From: Hymenobacter rubidus
GTDB taxonomy: Bacteria; Bacteroidota; Bacteroidia; Cytophagales; Hymenobacteraceae
Assembly: GCF_016734815.1 (NCBI RefSeq)
Contig: NZ_JAERQF010000007.1
Location: 62,001-126,000, forward strand
DNA length: 64,000 nt
Direction: 5' to 3'
Numbering within the stretch: the first letter of the stretch is position 1; each line of letters begins with the position of its first letter. The notes beneath the pieces were generated by a model that saw only the letters and a program-made list of their open reading frames with translations, had not been told where the DNA came from and did not search any database. Below are positions 25,545-33,644 of this stretch, in pieces. Both the position numbers and the translations under genes were made by a program.

Positions 25545-25885
25545 CGGCATGACACGGCATTTAGGCAAGCACAACGCCAATTGGCAAATTACACCCACAA
25601 AGTATGAACAAATAAAGTATATTTGTGAGCGTTCCTATAAAAATTAAACCTACTTTTTCACAAGGCAGAAATTAGTATTTAAATAGGAATATCGCAGTCT
25701 CTGAATAGACTTGCCATTTAATTCGTACTTCATCCACTGCTTATACAGCCGCCGTTATTTCATGCGGATAAATGAAGTAGCCTAAACAGTCCGCAACCAC
25801 TTGGATTGGGAATCCAGAAAAGGAAATTTATTTCTTCGCTTTTTGAACCCTCACGCCATAGCAGCTAGCAAATGAGGAACAACGC
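25545..25885. other. AT-rich upstream region of the porin cassette
   Basis: No gene is seen. Base composition drops sharply at about 25550, marking the left edge of a lower-GC segment that continues to about 29090. An exact -7-like TATATTTG lies at 25618-25625 on the plus strand, about 260 bases before the porin start. No good -33 partner is visible. Confidence 0.5.
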
Positions 25886-26932
25886 ATGAAAAATACGAAA
25901 TACACACGAGTTGTTTTCCTACTATCTGGTTTGCTGCTGTGCTCAATGCAGCATGCGGCAGCCCAGCGCACGCAAATTAAAGGATTTGTAGATGTGTCTT
26001 CTTATTACCAAAAGGGCAAGCTAAACTTTGGTCTTGGCGAACAAGACTTGTTTATCACCTCCGAGATAAGTGAGCGACTCTCATTTCTGGGCGAAACCGT
26101 TTTTAAATATTCGCCGGAGTCTTCTACTGATTTTGATATCAGCATCGAGCGCATCATTTTGAAATACAATTATGCGGGCAACCACAGCGTATTAATCGGA
26201 AAGCACCACACCCCCATCAATTACTGGAACGATACCTACCACCACGGCCGGGTGTTTTTTCCAACCATTGACCGGCCGCTGCTCTTTGCGCAGGGCTTTA
26301 TTCCGCTTCATACCACGGGCATGAGCTTGCAGGGGCAGAACCTCGGCCAGGTCCGGTTTGGCTACGATGTGATGGTAGGCAACGGACTCGGGTCAGGCGA
26401 TACCGGTGATAATGACCTGTTTAAGTCGCTCACCCTTGCCATGCACATAAAGCCCAAGGATGGCTTGCGCGTTGGGGCTTCGCTCTACCACGACGTTATT
26501 TCCAAAGGAAGCGTGGTGCATAATCACTCTACCGGCACCACGCTAGTGGCGCACAACAAGATAGACCAGAACATTCTAACGGGTTCGGTTTCGTACACCG
26601 ATTCCGTTTTTACGAAACGATTTGAATTGCTGGCGGAAAGCAGCCTGGCCTTCAATAAATCGGACAGTTTGGGGGTGCAAAACGCAGTGGCCTCTTATGC
26701 TTACGCCGGCCTGCGGCTTACCGACAAGTTTATCCCGTATGTACGGGTTGACGACATCCGCTACCGTAACAACGAGGTGTATTTCGCAAATAACAATATT
26801 CAGTCATTCGTGGGCGGTCTACGATACGAATTGAACTACCTGGCGGTGTTTAAGCTTGAATACCAGCGCTCAAAAAGTCAAAAATCTGATGTCGCAGATA
26901 AAATAATTTTTCAGGTAGCAGTAGGCTTTTAA
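25886..26932 (+). CDS. Outer-membrane porin-like beta-barrel protein
   Basis: A 348-residue protein with a signal peptide ending HAAAQ near residue 27. The mature part is a run of amphipathic strands: IKGFVDVSSYYQKGKLNFG, FDISIERIILKYNY and repeated aromatic-girdle patterns. It ends in IIFQVAVGF with a terminal phenylalanine, as in outer-membrane barrels. HHTPINYWNDTYHHGRVFF is a recognisable porin-like segment. It is the first gene of a three-gene plus-strand set with a PstS-like protein (12-bp gap) and a histidine kinase-like protein. Codon use is clearly more AT-rich than flanking genes. The substrate is unknown. Confidence 0.82.
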   Translation: MKNTKYTRVVFLLSGLLLCSMQHAAAQRTQIKGFVDVSSYYQKGKLNFGLGEQDLFITSEISERLSFLGETVFKYSPESSTDFDISIERIILKYNYAGNHSVLIGKHHTPINYWNDTYHHGRVFFPTIDRPLLFAQGFIPLHTTGMSLQGQNLGQVRFGYDVMVGNGLGSGDTGDNDLFKSLTLAMHIKPKDGLRVGASLYHDVISKGSVVHNHSTGTTLVAHNKIDQNILTGSVSYTDSVFTKRFELLAESSLAFNKSDSLGVQNAVASYAYAGLRLTDKFIPYVRVDDIRYRNNEVYFANNNIQSFVGGLRYELNYLAVFKLEYQRSKSQKSDVADKIIFQVAVGF

Positions 26933-26944
26933 AATAACACGTGT

Positions 26945-27391
26945 ATGGCTTGGGTTTGTCGGTTTATTTTCTTCGTTTTCACCATTAGTATAGCCTGCTA
27001 TTTGCCAGCACGTTCGCAAGACATGAACCTGGTGGTAATTGGTAACAGCAAAGGTGTGCCCTCTGAGATGAAGATGGTCCAGCTGAAATCAACGATGCGG
27101 GGGGAGAAATTGCGCTGGCCGGATGGCAGCAAAGTGACCATTGCCCTCCTCAAAAGCAACACGCCCATTGGGGTAAATACCAGCAAAAAGATTTACAACA
27201 TGAGCGCAAATGATTTAAATAAATACTGGCTTGCGCTGGTTTTTCAGGGCAAAGCAGATGCGCCCAACTTCTTCAACTCCGAAGCCGAACTGGAAGAGTT
27301 TGTTTCGCAGACAAATGGGGCCATTGGGGTAGTCAATCAGCCTTCGGCCAACAGTAAAACCATTGTCATCGACGGGAAGAAATTCCTATAA
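26945..27391 (+). CDS. Small periplasmic-binding-like protein (PstS-related)
   Basis: A 148-residue exported protein; the signal ends in ARSQ near residue 25. The mature part has LVVIGNSKGVP, WPDGSKVTIALLKSN, LNKYWLALVFQGK and a final GAIGVVNQP. These match the short PstS-related proteins of Bacteroidota that contain one lobe of a phosphate-binding-type fold. The classical protein has two lobes, so this one is too small to be a transporter receptor. Placed between a porin and a membrane kinase-like protein, it may deliver a ligand or signal to the latter, which is inference. Confidence 0.75.
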   Translation: MAWVCRFIFFVFTISIACYLPARSQDMNLVVIGNSKGVPSEMKMVQLKSTMRGEKLRWPDGSKVTIALLKSNTPIGVNTSKKIYNMSANDLNKYWLALVFQGKADAPNFFNSEAELEEFVSQTNGAIGVVNQPSANSKTIVIDGKKFL

Positions 27392-27439
27392 CTGCTAACT
27401 ACCTTTTACCTAAGGTATACCACTAATCCATCCTCTCGC

Positions 27440-29089
27440 ATGCTAATCAGGCTGTACAAGTTATTACTATCCCAGCATGCCATACCCGTACGCTTAACGG
27501 TCAAGACTAAAATATGGATGGCGGTAACAAGCATTGTACTGTTATTCTCTTTCTTCGTTCTATTTTATCTGCCCGCCATCCAGACACAGAACCTTCTGAA
27601 CAACTTCAACAAGGAAGTTCAGAACCGGGCAAGCACCGTGGCGCTGGGGGTAAAAATTGCGATGACTGAACAGAATTTCCAGGGCGTTCAAACCGCCATG
27701 GATTTTGTTAAAAAAGACCCATTGCTAAAGTATGTGAGCTTGTTGCAGACCGACACGGTTCGGGATAAAAGCGGCAGCCGTTACCACGTAAACCGAACGG
27801 TTTTTAAAACCTACCCTGAGCAAAGAAAGATAGATGTCAACGCTGAATCAGACGATTCAACCGTTGTGAAGCGAGCGAGCTTCAGCACCCCGGTCATGAA
27901 AGGCGAAATCATGCTTGCTTTCTCCACTAGAGAGATTATCCAGAGCAAACGACAAATTCGCATCACCTCCCTTTTCTTTAGCTTTCTGGTATTTAGCGTG
28001 GGGATAATCATTGGCTTTGGCCTGGCCCGGAATATTTCCGTGCCCGTGCTGCAGCTTCGGGATGCCGCTACCCGCGTGGGCCGCGGCGACCTTACCCAGC
28101 GCGTGCTGAGCAGGTCGCGCGATGAAATTGGCGAGCTTGGGGTGGCCTTTAATAAGATGGTCAATGATTTATCGACGGCCCGCCAGGAATTAGAAGCCCG
28201 AACCGGCGAACTGATAACCGAAAAGAAAAAATCGGACGACTTATTGGAAGGCCTGAAGAAAACGCTTTTCGATTTGAAAGAAACCCAGGAACAGCTGATT
28301 CGTCAGGAGAAGCTGGCTTCCATCGGCCAGCTGACGAAAGGCTTGGTTGACCGGCTCCTTAATCCGCTAAACTACGTTAGCAATTTCGCGAATATATCGA
28401 TTGAGCTCCTGGGGGAAAGCAAAGAACTGCTGGCGATTGACAAATATGCCTCCGATGAATACGTTCAGGAAGAGCTGATGCCCCTGCTTGCCATGGTTGA
28501 AACCAATACTGAAAAAATCAAAGAGCATGGCGTCAGCCTGACCCGGATAGTAAGGAGCATGAATAAGCTTCTACAAGTTAAATCCGACGTTTTTATCGCC
28601 ACCAATCTAAATACCTTTCTTGAGAACCAGCTCATCTCCTATAAGACCGAAATAGACAAAACCTATAGCTACATTCCGCTGGAACTAATCAAATGCACCG
28701 AGCACCAAGACGTAACCGTAAGCATTTTACCTGCAGAAATGAGCTTGGTACTTTTCAGCCTGCTGAATAATGCCATGTATTCGGTGCACGAAAAATCTTT
28801 GGCCGACGCAAGCTTTAAGCCCAAGGTGACGGTTGAAACGTCCTTTTCCGACGATTTTATGGAGATACGAATTCAGGACAATGGGAAAGGAATTTCGGAG
28901 GTTGAGAAAAAACAGCTTTTCTCTCCGTTCTTCACCACAAAACCTACCTCCAGGGGCACCGGCTTGGGCTTATTTATCAGCCAGGATATTGTTCGGATAC
29001 ACAAAGGGAATATCTATGTTGACACAAAACTGGATTCCTTTACGGCATTTGTTATTACGCTGCCTCTGTCAACCTCGCCCGTCAGCTGA
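27440..29089 (+). CDS. Membrane histidine-kinase-like protein lacking phosphoacceptor His
   Basis: A 549-residue protein. Transmembrane helices lie at about 27-49 and 176-198 and bracket a periplasmic sensor domain of about 125 residues. A HAMP domain (SVPVLQLRDAATRVGRGDL) and a coiled coil follow. The dimerisation helix reads ASIGQLTKGLVDRLLNPLNYV: D304 sits where kinases have the phosphorylated histidine. The ATP-binding domain looks intact, with LLNNAMYSVHE, DNGKGIS, FSPFFTTK and GTGLGLF. It may therefore bind ATP without autophosphorylating in the usual way. It ends the porin / PstS-like cassette. No response regulator is adjacent. Confidence 0.88.
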   Translation: MLIRLYKLLLSQHAIPVRLTVKTKIWMAVTSIVLLFSFFVLFYLPAIQTQNLLNNFNKEVQNRASTVALGVKIAMTEQNFQGVQTAMDFVKKDPLLKYVSLLQTDTVRDKSGSRYHVNRTVFKTYPEQRKIDVNAESDDSTVVKRASFSTPVMKGEIMLAFSTREIIQSKRQIRITSLFFSFLVFSVGIIIGFGLARNISVPVLQLRDAATRVGRGDLTQRVLSRSRDEIGELGVAFNKMVNDLSTARQELEARTGELITEKKKSDDLLEGLKKTLFDLKETQEQLIRQEKLASIGQLTKGLVDRLLNPLNYVSNFANISIELLGESKELLAIDKYASDEYVQEELMPLLAMVETNTEKIKEHGVSLTRIVRSMNKLLQVKSDVFIATNLNTFLENQLISYKTEIDKTYSYIPLELIKCTEHQDVTVSILPAEMSLVLFSLLNNAMYSVHEKSLADASFKPKVTVETSFSDDFMEIRIQDNGKGISEVEKKQLFSPFFTTKPTSRGTGLGLFISQDIVRIHKGNIYVDTKLDSFTAFVITLPLSTSPVS

Positions 29090-29220
29090 TAATTCGAGAG
29101 CCCTTCCTGAGCATACCCAACCCCGGCAGTTGCCGGGCACGCATTGCGTGAGCGCCCAGGCGGGCACGCCGAAGCCCAACGGTTCCTACTCTTTCCGGGC
29201 TTGCGAAGGGGCGTTTGCGG

Positions 29221-29514
29221 TTAGCCTAACGCATCGGCGCTTGTTCCGGCGGCCGATGCCCGCCGCTGGAACAAGCGCCGGAAACTGTTGTGCTCCTGCG
29301 CGGTTTGCCGCCGGGCTTCGTCCATGGCGTGCGACAGGCTGGCTTCGCCCCGCACGTAGCGCTGGAAACAGGCCGTGGTTTCCGCATTAGCGGCGTTGCC
29401 GGCCTGGGCCTGAATGGCGAGCGTGTTCCGGGCCGTTTGCTGGCGCCGCATCCAGTGGGCGCGCTGATTGGCCGTGAGGTTTTCGGGTATCGGCACGAAC
29501 GATAAAGTAGTCAT
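29221..29514 (-). CDS. Small protein with FxxYVxGExS motif (second copy type)
   Basis: A 97-residue basic protein from ATG 29514. The N-terminal part resembles a helical ANQRAHWMRRQQTARNTLA segment, followed by FQRYVRGEASLSHAMDEA, similar in pattern to the small protein at 21122. The family is not recognised with confidence; the motif recalls VbhA-type antitoxins. The 3' end of the gene contains a strong hairpin (29236-29247 with 29268-29279). It follows a STAS gene on the same strand after 87 bp. Confidence 0.6.
   Translation of the reverse strand: MTTLSFVPIPENLTANQRAHWMRRQQTARNTLAIQAQAGNAANAETTACFQRYVRGEASLSHAMDEARRQTAQEHNSFRRLFQRRASAAGTSADALG
29236..29279. terminator. Hairpin inside the 3' end of the small gene
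   Basis: GGCGCTTGTTCC (29236-29247) pairs with GGAACAAGCGCC (29268-29279), with an extra GGCGG/CCGCC pairing inside. It could terminate or stabilise the transcript. It lies within the coding region, which is less common. Confidence 0.55.
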
Positions 29515-29601
29515 TGGGCAATGCAGATAAAGGTGGGAAAAGGCAGGTGCAGGGGGGTAATCGTGATGCGCGGCAACGGCTGTTTGCAGCAGAAAGCTGC
29601 T

Positions 29602-29958
29602 TCAGGTTGTGGCACCGCGCCATCCGGCTTGTCGGGCGGCATCGAGCAGGGAGGGCACCATCACTGGCGCGGGCCCGAGTTCGTGGGCCAGCAGTTCCCG
29701 CTTCACGCAGTCGGGCACGTGCACCAGCACCAGTTGGGCGTGCTTTTGCTGTAGCTCGTGGTGGGAGGCCCACAACAGTCCGGCGGCCTCCTCCGATAGT
29801 GAGTTTAGCAGGCTGCAATCGACCCATACCGCGGGTTTGCCGCTGCGCTTGGCGCAATGCAGCGAGTGCGCCAGGGCGGCTTCTGGCGCATTGCTGGGGC
29901 TGGGAGCTAAAATCAGCAGGTAGCTTTCGGGCAATAATTCGTGGTAAACCGTAGTCAT
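29602..29958 (-). CDS. STAS-domain protein
   Basis: A 118-residue soluble protein. The STAS/anti-sigma-antagonist pattern is seen in KPAVWVDCSLLNSLSEEAAGLLW, where SLLNSL is the region normally holding the phosphorylatable serine, and in HAQLVLVHVPDCVKREL. Such proteins relay phosphorylation to anti-sigma kinases in other bacteria. No kinase of the RsbW type is in the window. It is paired with the small protein gene downstream, as the SpoIIAA-like gene is paired with its small neighbour at 21.1-21.9 kb. Confidence 0.75.
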   Translation of the reverse strand: MTTVYHELLPESYLLILAPSPSNAPEAALAHSLHCAKRSGKPAVWVDCSLLNSLSEEAAGLLWASHHELQQKHAQLVLVHVPDCVKRELLAHELGPAPVMVPSLLDAARQAGWRGATT

Positions 29959-30797
29959 GGTTGGAAAGAAAGGCGTGGGAATTTAGAGAGGAGCTGCGAG
30001 GGGCACGGGAGCAACAGCTTGCGTTAGTGGCAGAACAAGCGGGGGAGAGCCTTTTTACCTGCCTCCACAAATTTAGCTTTTTCTATATGCTGAAGCTAGC
30101 GAATAAGTACGGGTTCTGCAGGGAGGAAATACGTAATTTTTACTTTCCACAATCCTATTTTGTTGCTCCGCTGGCCCTGCGCCTGTTGGCCTGCGCGCAC
30201 TCGTGCCAGCAGGAAGGGGGCTTGCGTGAGCAGCACGCCGAGGCCGGCCGCAAGGGCGGCATAGCCAGCAAGGGCGGCAACCGCTATCCGGTAGCCAAAA
30301 CATTCATCCCAACACAAGCCCGGTCAAGCAGTTGGCTCGGGCTTGCTGCACAATGAGCAACAGAGCATAAACAACAGCGGGCCAGCCAAACCCCACAGGG
30401 CCTGCTGGCTACGCCGGCCCCCGTTGGCTTGGTTGAGAAGCCAACGGAGGCCAGCTGCCACGGGGGCCGGTTCTCCACCACGAAGACCGGCGCCAATGGC
30501 GGCCCCGCTGCTCTGTGGGAGAAGCGGCTGGGTTGCCGGCGCAAATAAGGCTCCGCTTGGCGGGCAGCACAATCCGGGGCCGCCGGTATTTCTTTCTCCG
30601 GGCTGGCCCGGACTGCAGCCATGAAATAGCTGGCCTTGGTGCGCTTGCTGGCGGCTCTGTTCTTTTAGCCAATCACCGTAATTGCGTAACGGAGTGGCTG
30701 GTTTTTCTGATGCTCTTCGTGGCCAAGCCGAACCATTGCCGGCCGATTGGGTTAGCTTCACATTCGGTGGGTGCCACCGACTTTCCACTGCTTTTTT
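29959..30797. other. Long region without a recognised gene
   Basis: About 840 bp in which no frame shows recognisable protein character on either strand. An exact -7-like TAAATTTG on the minus strand at 30068-30075 would serve the STAS gene, with a leader of about 100 bases. A hairpin CAAGCCCG / CGGGCTTG occurs near 30316-30346. The rest may be decayed coding sequence; nothing was identified. Confidence 0.5.
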
Positions 30798-32585
30798 ATG
30801 AAAATTCTCTACAGCTACCTGCGCAACTACTGGCCGCTGCTGGTGCTGGCCCTGGTGCTGGCTGCCGTCAACCAGATATTCTCGCTGCTCGACCCCTACC
30901 TGTTCCGTCGGCTGGTTGACCATTTTGTGCCCCGCAACAGCACTGTGCTGGGGCTGCGGCTGGTGCCGTTCGGGCCGTTTTTCCGGGAGGCCATCCCCTA
31001 CATCGGCATGATGCTGGGCGTGGCCATGGTGTCGCGCATCGCCAAAAACTTTCAGGATTATTACGTCAACGTCATCACCCAGCGGCTAGGCGCCAAAATG
31101 TATTCCGACGGCCTGCGCCACTCGCTGGAGCTGCCTTACCAGGTGTTTGAGGACCAGCGCTCGGGCGAGACGCTGGGCAAGCTCCAGAAGGTGCGCATCG
31201 ACGTAGAGAAGCTGATTCAGGCCTTCGTCAATGTGCTGTTTACAGCGTTGGTGGGCATTATTTTCGTGATGTGGTACGCCATTACGGTGTACTGGCCCAT
31301 TGCGGTGGGCTATTTCCTCACCATTCCGCTGCTGGGCATCCTGAGCTTTGCCCTAAGCAAGCGCATCAAGGTCATTCAGAAGACCATTGTGGCCGAAACC
31401 ACGGCCCTGGCCGGCTCTACCACCGAAAGCCTGCGCAACATTGAGCTCATCAAAAGCCTGGGCCTGGCCCAGCAGGAAACCGAGCGCCTGAACGGCATTA
31501 CCGGCAAAATCCTGAAGCTGGAGCTGCGCAAGGTGCGCTACCTGCGCTCGCTGAGCTTCGTGCAGGGCACCTTCGTGAACCTGTTGCGCAACACCATCAT
31601 CCTACTCCTGCTCTACCTGCGGGTGCAGAACCACATCAGCCTGGGCGAGTTTTTCTCGTTCTTCATCTACTCGTTTTCCATCTTCGGGCCCTTGCAGGAG
31701 CTGGGCGCCATTATCGGTATCTACCGCGAAACCGAGATTTCGCTGGGCAACTTCCAGACCATCCTCGACACGCCCAAGGACGTGAAGCCGGCCCACCCCA
31801 AGTCTGTCGCACACATCGACAACCTGGCCTTCGACCACGTCAGCTTCAAGCACCTCACGGCCAACAACCAGGCCCTGACCAATATTTCCTTCACCACCCA
31901 GCTGGGCCAGACCATTGCCTTCGTCGGCCCTTCCGGCTCGGGCAAAACCACGCTGGTGAAGCTGCTGGTGGGCCTCTACCCTCCCCTCTCCGGCCAAATT
32001 CTCTACAACGGCATTCCCGGCTCCGAAATCGACCTCGACGAATTGCGCGAGCAAATTGGCTTTGTGACGCAGGACACCCAGCTATTTGCCGGCACCATTC
32101 GCGAGAACCTGCGCTTCGTAGCGCCCCAGGCCACCGATGAGGAATGCCTCACCGCCCTGCGCCAAGCGGCAGCCGACACCCTGCTGGCCCGCGCGCCGCT
32201 GGGCCTCGATACGGTGATTGGCGAGGGCGGCGTGAAGGTGTCGGGCGGTGAAAAGCAGCGCCTCAGCATTGCCCGCGCCCTGCTCCGCAAGCCCACCCTC
32301 ATGGTGTTCGACGAAGCCACTTCGGCCCTGGATTCGCTGACGGAGGAAGAAATCGGCAAGACGGTACGGGAGCTGTCCGGTTCGCGCCAGCACATGACCA
32401 TTCTCATTGCCCACCGCCTGAGTACGATTCTGCACGCCGACCGCATTTTTGTGCTCGAGCGCGGCCACATTGCCGAACAAGGCCGCCACGAGGAATTGCT
32501 AACCCAAAAAGGCCTCTACTACGCCATGTGGCGCCAGCAGATTGGCGAGCGGAAGGAGGAGGAAACCAGCGCCGTATTGGCGTAG
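30798..32585 (+). CDS. ABC exporter, fused permease and ATPase
   Basis: A 595-residue half-transporter from ATG 30798. Six transmembrane helices fill about residues 8-320 (for example WPLLVLALVLAAVNQIFSLL and TALVGIIFVMWYAITVYW). The nucleotide-binding domain has Walker A GPSGSGKTT near residue 380, Q-loop GFVTQDTQ, signature VSGGEKQRLS, Walker B LMVFDEATSALD and the switch His in IAHRLS. It works as a homodimer or with a partner to export a lipid, peptide or drug. The substrate cannot be inferred from the neighbours, which are unrelated. The stop is followed by an AT-rich gene of different composition. Confidence 0.93.
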   Translation: MKILYSYLRNYWPLLVLALVLAAVNQIFSLLDPYLFRRLVDHFVPRNSTVLGLRLVPFGPFFREAIPYIGMMLGVAMVSRIAKNFQDYYVNVITQRLGAKMYSDGLRHSLELPYQVFEDQRSGETLGKLQKVRIDVEKLIQAFVNVLFTALVGIIFVMWYAITVYWPIAVGYFLTIPLLGILSFALSKRIKVIQKTIVAETTALAGSTTESLRNIELIKSLGLAQQETERLNGITGKILKLELRKVRYLRSLSFVQGTFVNLLRNTIILLLLYLRVQNHISLGEFFSFFIYSFSIFGPLQELGAIIGIYRETEISLGNFQTILDTPKDVKPAHPKSVAHIDNLAFDHVSFKHLTANNQALTNISFTTQLGQTIAFVGPSGSGKTTLVKLLVGLYPPLSGQILYNGIPGSEIDLDELREQIGFVTQDTQLFAGTIRENLRFVAPQATDEECLTALRQAAADTLLARAPLGLDTVIGEGGVKVSGGEKQRLSIARALLRKPTLMVFDEATSALDSLTEEEIGKTVRELSGSRQHMTILIAHRLSTILHADRIFVLERGHIAEQGRHEELLTQKGLYYAMWRQQIGERKEEETSAVLA

Positions 32586-32708
32586 TTTCGGCAGGATTAG
32601 ACAAGCTGCTACAGTGGAATGCTTGTCTGCTACAACACTCACAAATGAATTGTTACTTGGTCGATGAAAATCCAGATATCAGGTTAGTGTCGAGTAGAAT
32701 TTTTCGCT

Positions 32709-33611
32709 ATGATAAACGACACATTTGAAGCCTGTATACTTGGAGGAGCAATTGGTGACGCATGGGGAAGCAGTGTCGAAAATCAAGTTGTAGTTAATGA
32801 CACTAAAACGTATTATTTAGGAGGCAAAGTATTAACGCCTGCAACTTGGTTCATAACTGATGATACTCAATTAACTTTAGCAACGTGCGAAGCATTAACA
32901 GAAGCTGATTTTAATCCAGAAATACTGGCCAAAAAGTTTCTAGAGTATTATAAGCAAAAAAAGATAACTGGTATTGGCACCAGTACTTTAAAAGCGATTT
33001 TGGACCTTAAGGCAGGAATCCATTGGACACTAGCAGGGCGCCAAGGAGCATACGCAGCAGGAAACGGCGCGGCAATGCGAATAGCACCATTTGCCTTTTA
33101 TTCTGGCACAACAAGAGAAAACATCCTAGATGCTTGCAGAATCACGCACAGAAATGATGATGCTTATGTAGGGGCGCTAGCAGTTTATTTATCAATAAAA
33201 GCAATTATAAATCGTGATTGGGACGGAAGGACTAACCTCCTCGACCTCATTATTCCAGAACTCCCTGACACGAATGTGAAAGACAGAATGATTGAAATAA
33301 ATAACTACCCTAAAAACACAACTATTTCAGACATAGCTAAGCTCGGGAACAATGGGTATGTAGTTAACTCGGTTCCATTCGCCATTTTCTCCGCAACAAA
33401 AATTCTTGAGTTAGGATTGACAAAATTGCTCCGGTCGATTATTGATACTCACGGTGACACTGACACAAATGCCTCTATTGCAGGGCAGATTTCAGGTGCA
33501 CTAATAGGCATGAGTGGAATACCAAATCAATTAGTGGAAAAATTGAAATTCCTTCCTGATTACCTGTGGATTAAATCAACTATTGACAAAGCAAATACTA
33601 GTATTCATTAA
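32709..33611 (+). CDS. ADP-ribosylglycohydrolase-family protein (AT-rich)
   Basis: A 300-residue enzyme of the ARH/DraG family, which removes ADP-ribose from proteins or small molecules. The metal ligands are in GGAIGDAWG near residue 13, TDDTQLTLATC near residue 55, GNGAAMRIAP near residue 119 and GDTDTNASIAGQISGALIG near residue 256, so the dimagnesium site looks complete. The gene is visibly AT-rich (many AAA, ATA, TTA and AAT codons) compared with its neighbours, a sign of recent acquisition. No ADP-ribosyltransferase gene is adjacent. It could counter an incoming ADP-ribosylating toxin, or belong to NAD-linked metabolism; both are inference. Confidence 0.92.
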   Translation: MINDTFEACILGGAIGDAWGSSVENQVVVNDTKTYYLGGKVLTPATWFITDDTQLTLATCEALTEADFNPEILAKKFLEYYKQKKITGIGTSTLKAILDLKAGIHWTLAGRQGAYAAGNGAAMRIAPFAFYSGTTRENILDACRITHRNDDAYVGALAVYLSIKAIINRDWDGRTNLLDLIIPELPDTNVKDRMIEINNYPKNTTISDIAKLGNNGYVVNSVPFAIFSATKILELGLTKLLRSIIDTHGDTDTNASIAGQISGALIGMSGIPNQLVEKLKFLPDYLWIKSTIDKANTSIH

Positions 33612-33644
33612 CACCATAGCTGTTAATTCACAGCTTTACAACAG

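Noticed and set aside
23441..25552. A 703-codon open frame antisense to the CheB-CheR-PAS gene
   Set aside because: Same cause: high GC content suppresses stop codons on the opposite strand. No protein family features are seen.
30096..30317. A 73-codon frame with a hydrophobic stretch in the long gene-free region
   Set aside because: One hydrophobic helix and an irregular rest; no homology or start-site context to support it.
32709..33611. ADP-ribosylglycohydrolase considered as part of a toxin-antitoxin or DNA ADP-ribosylation (DarTG-like) pair
   Set aside because: No ADP-ribosyltransferase gene lies next to it, and DarG uses a macrodomain, not the ARH fold.
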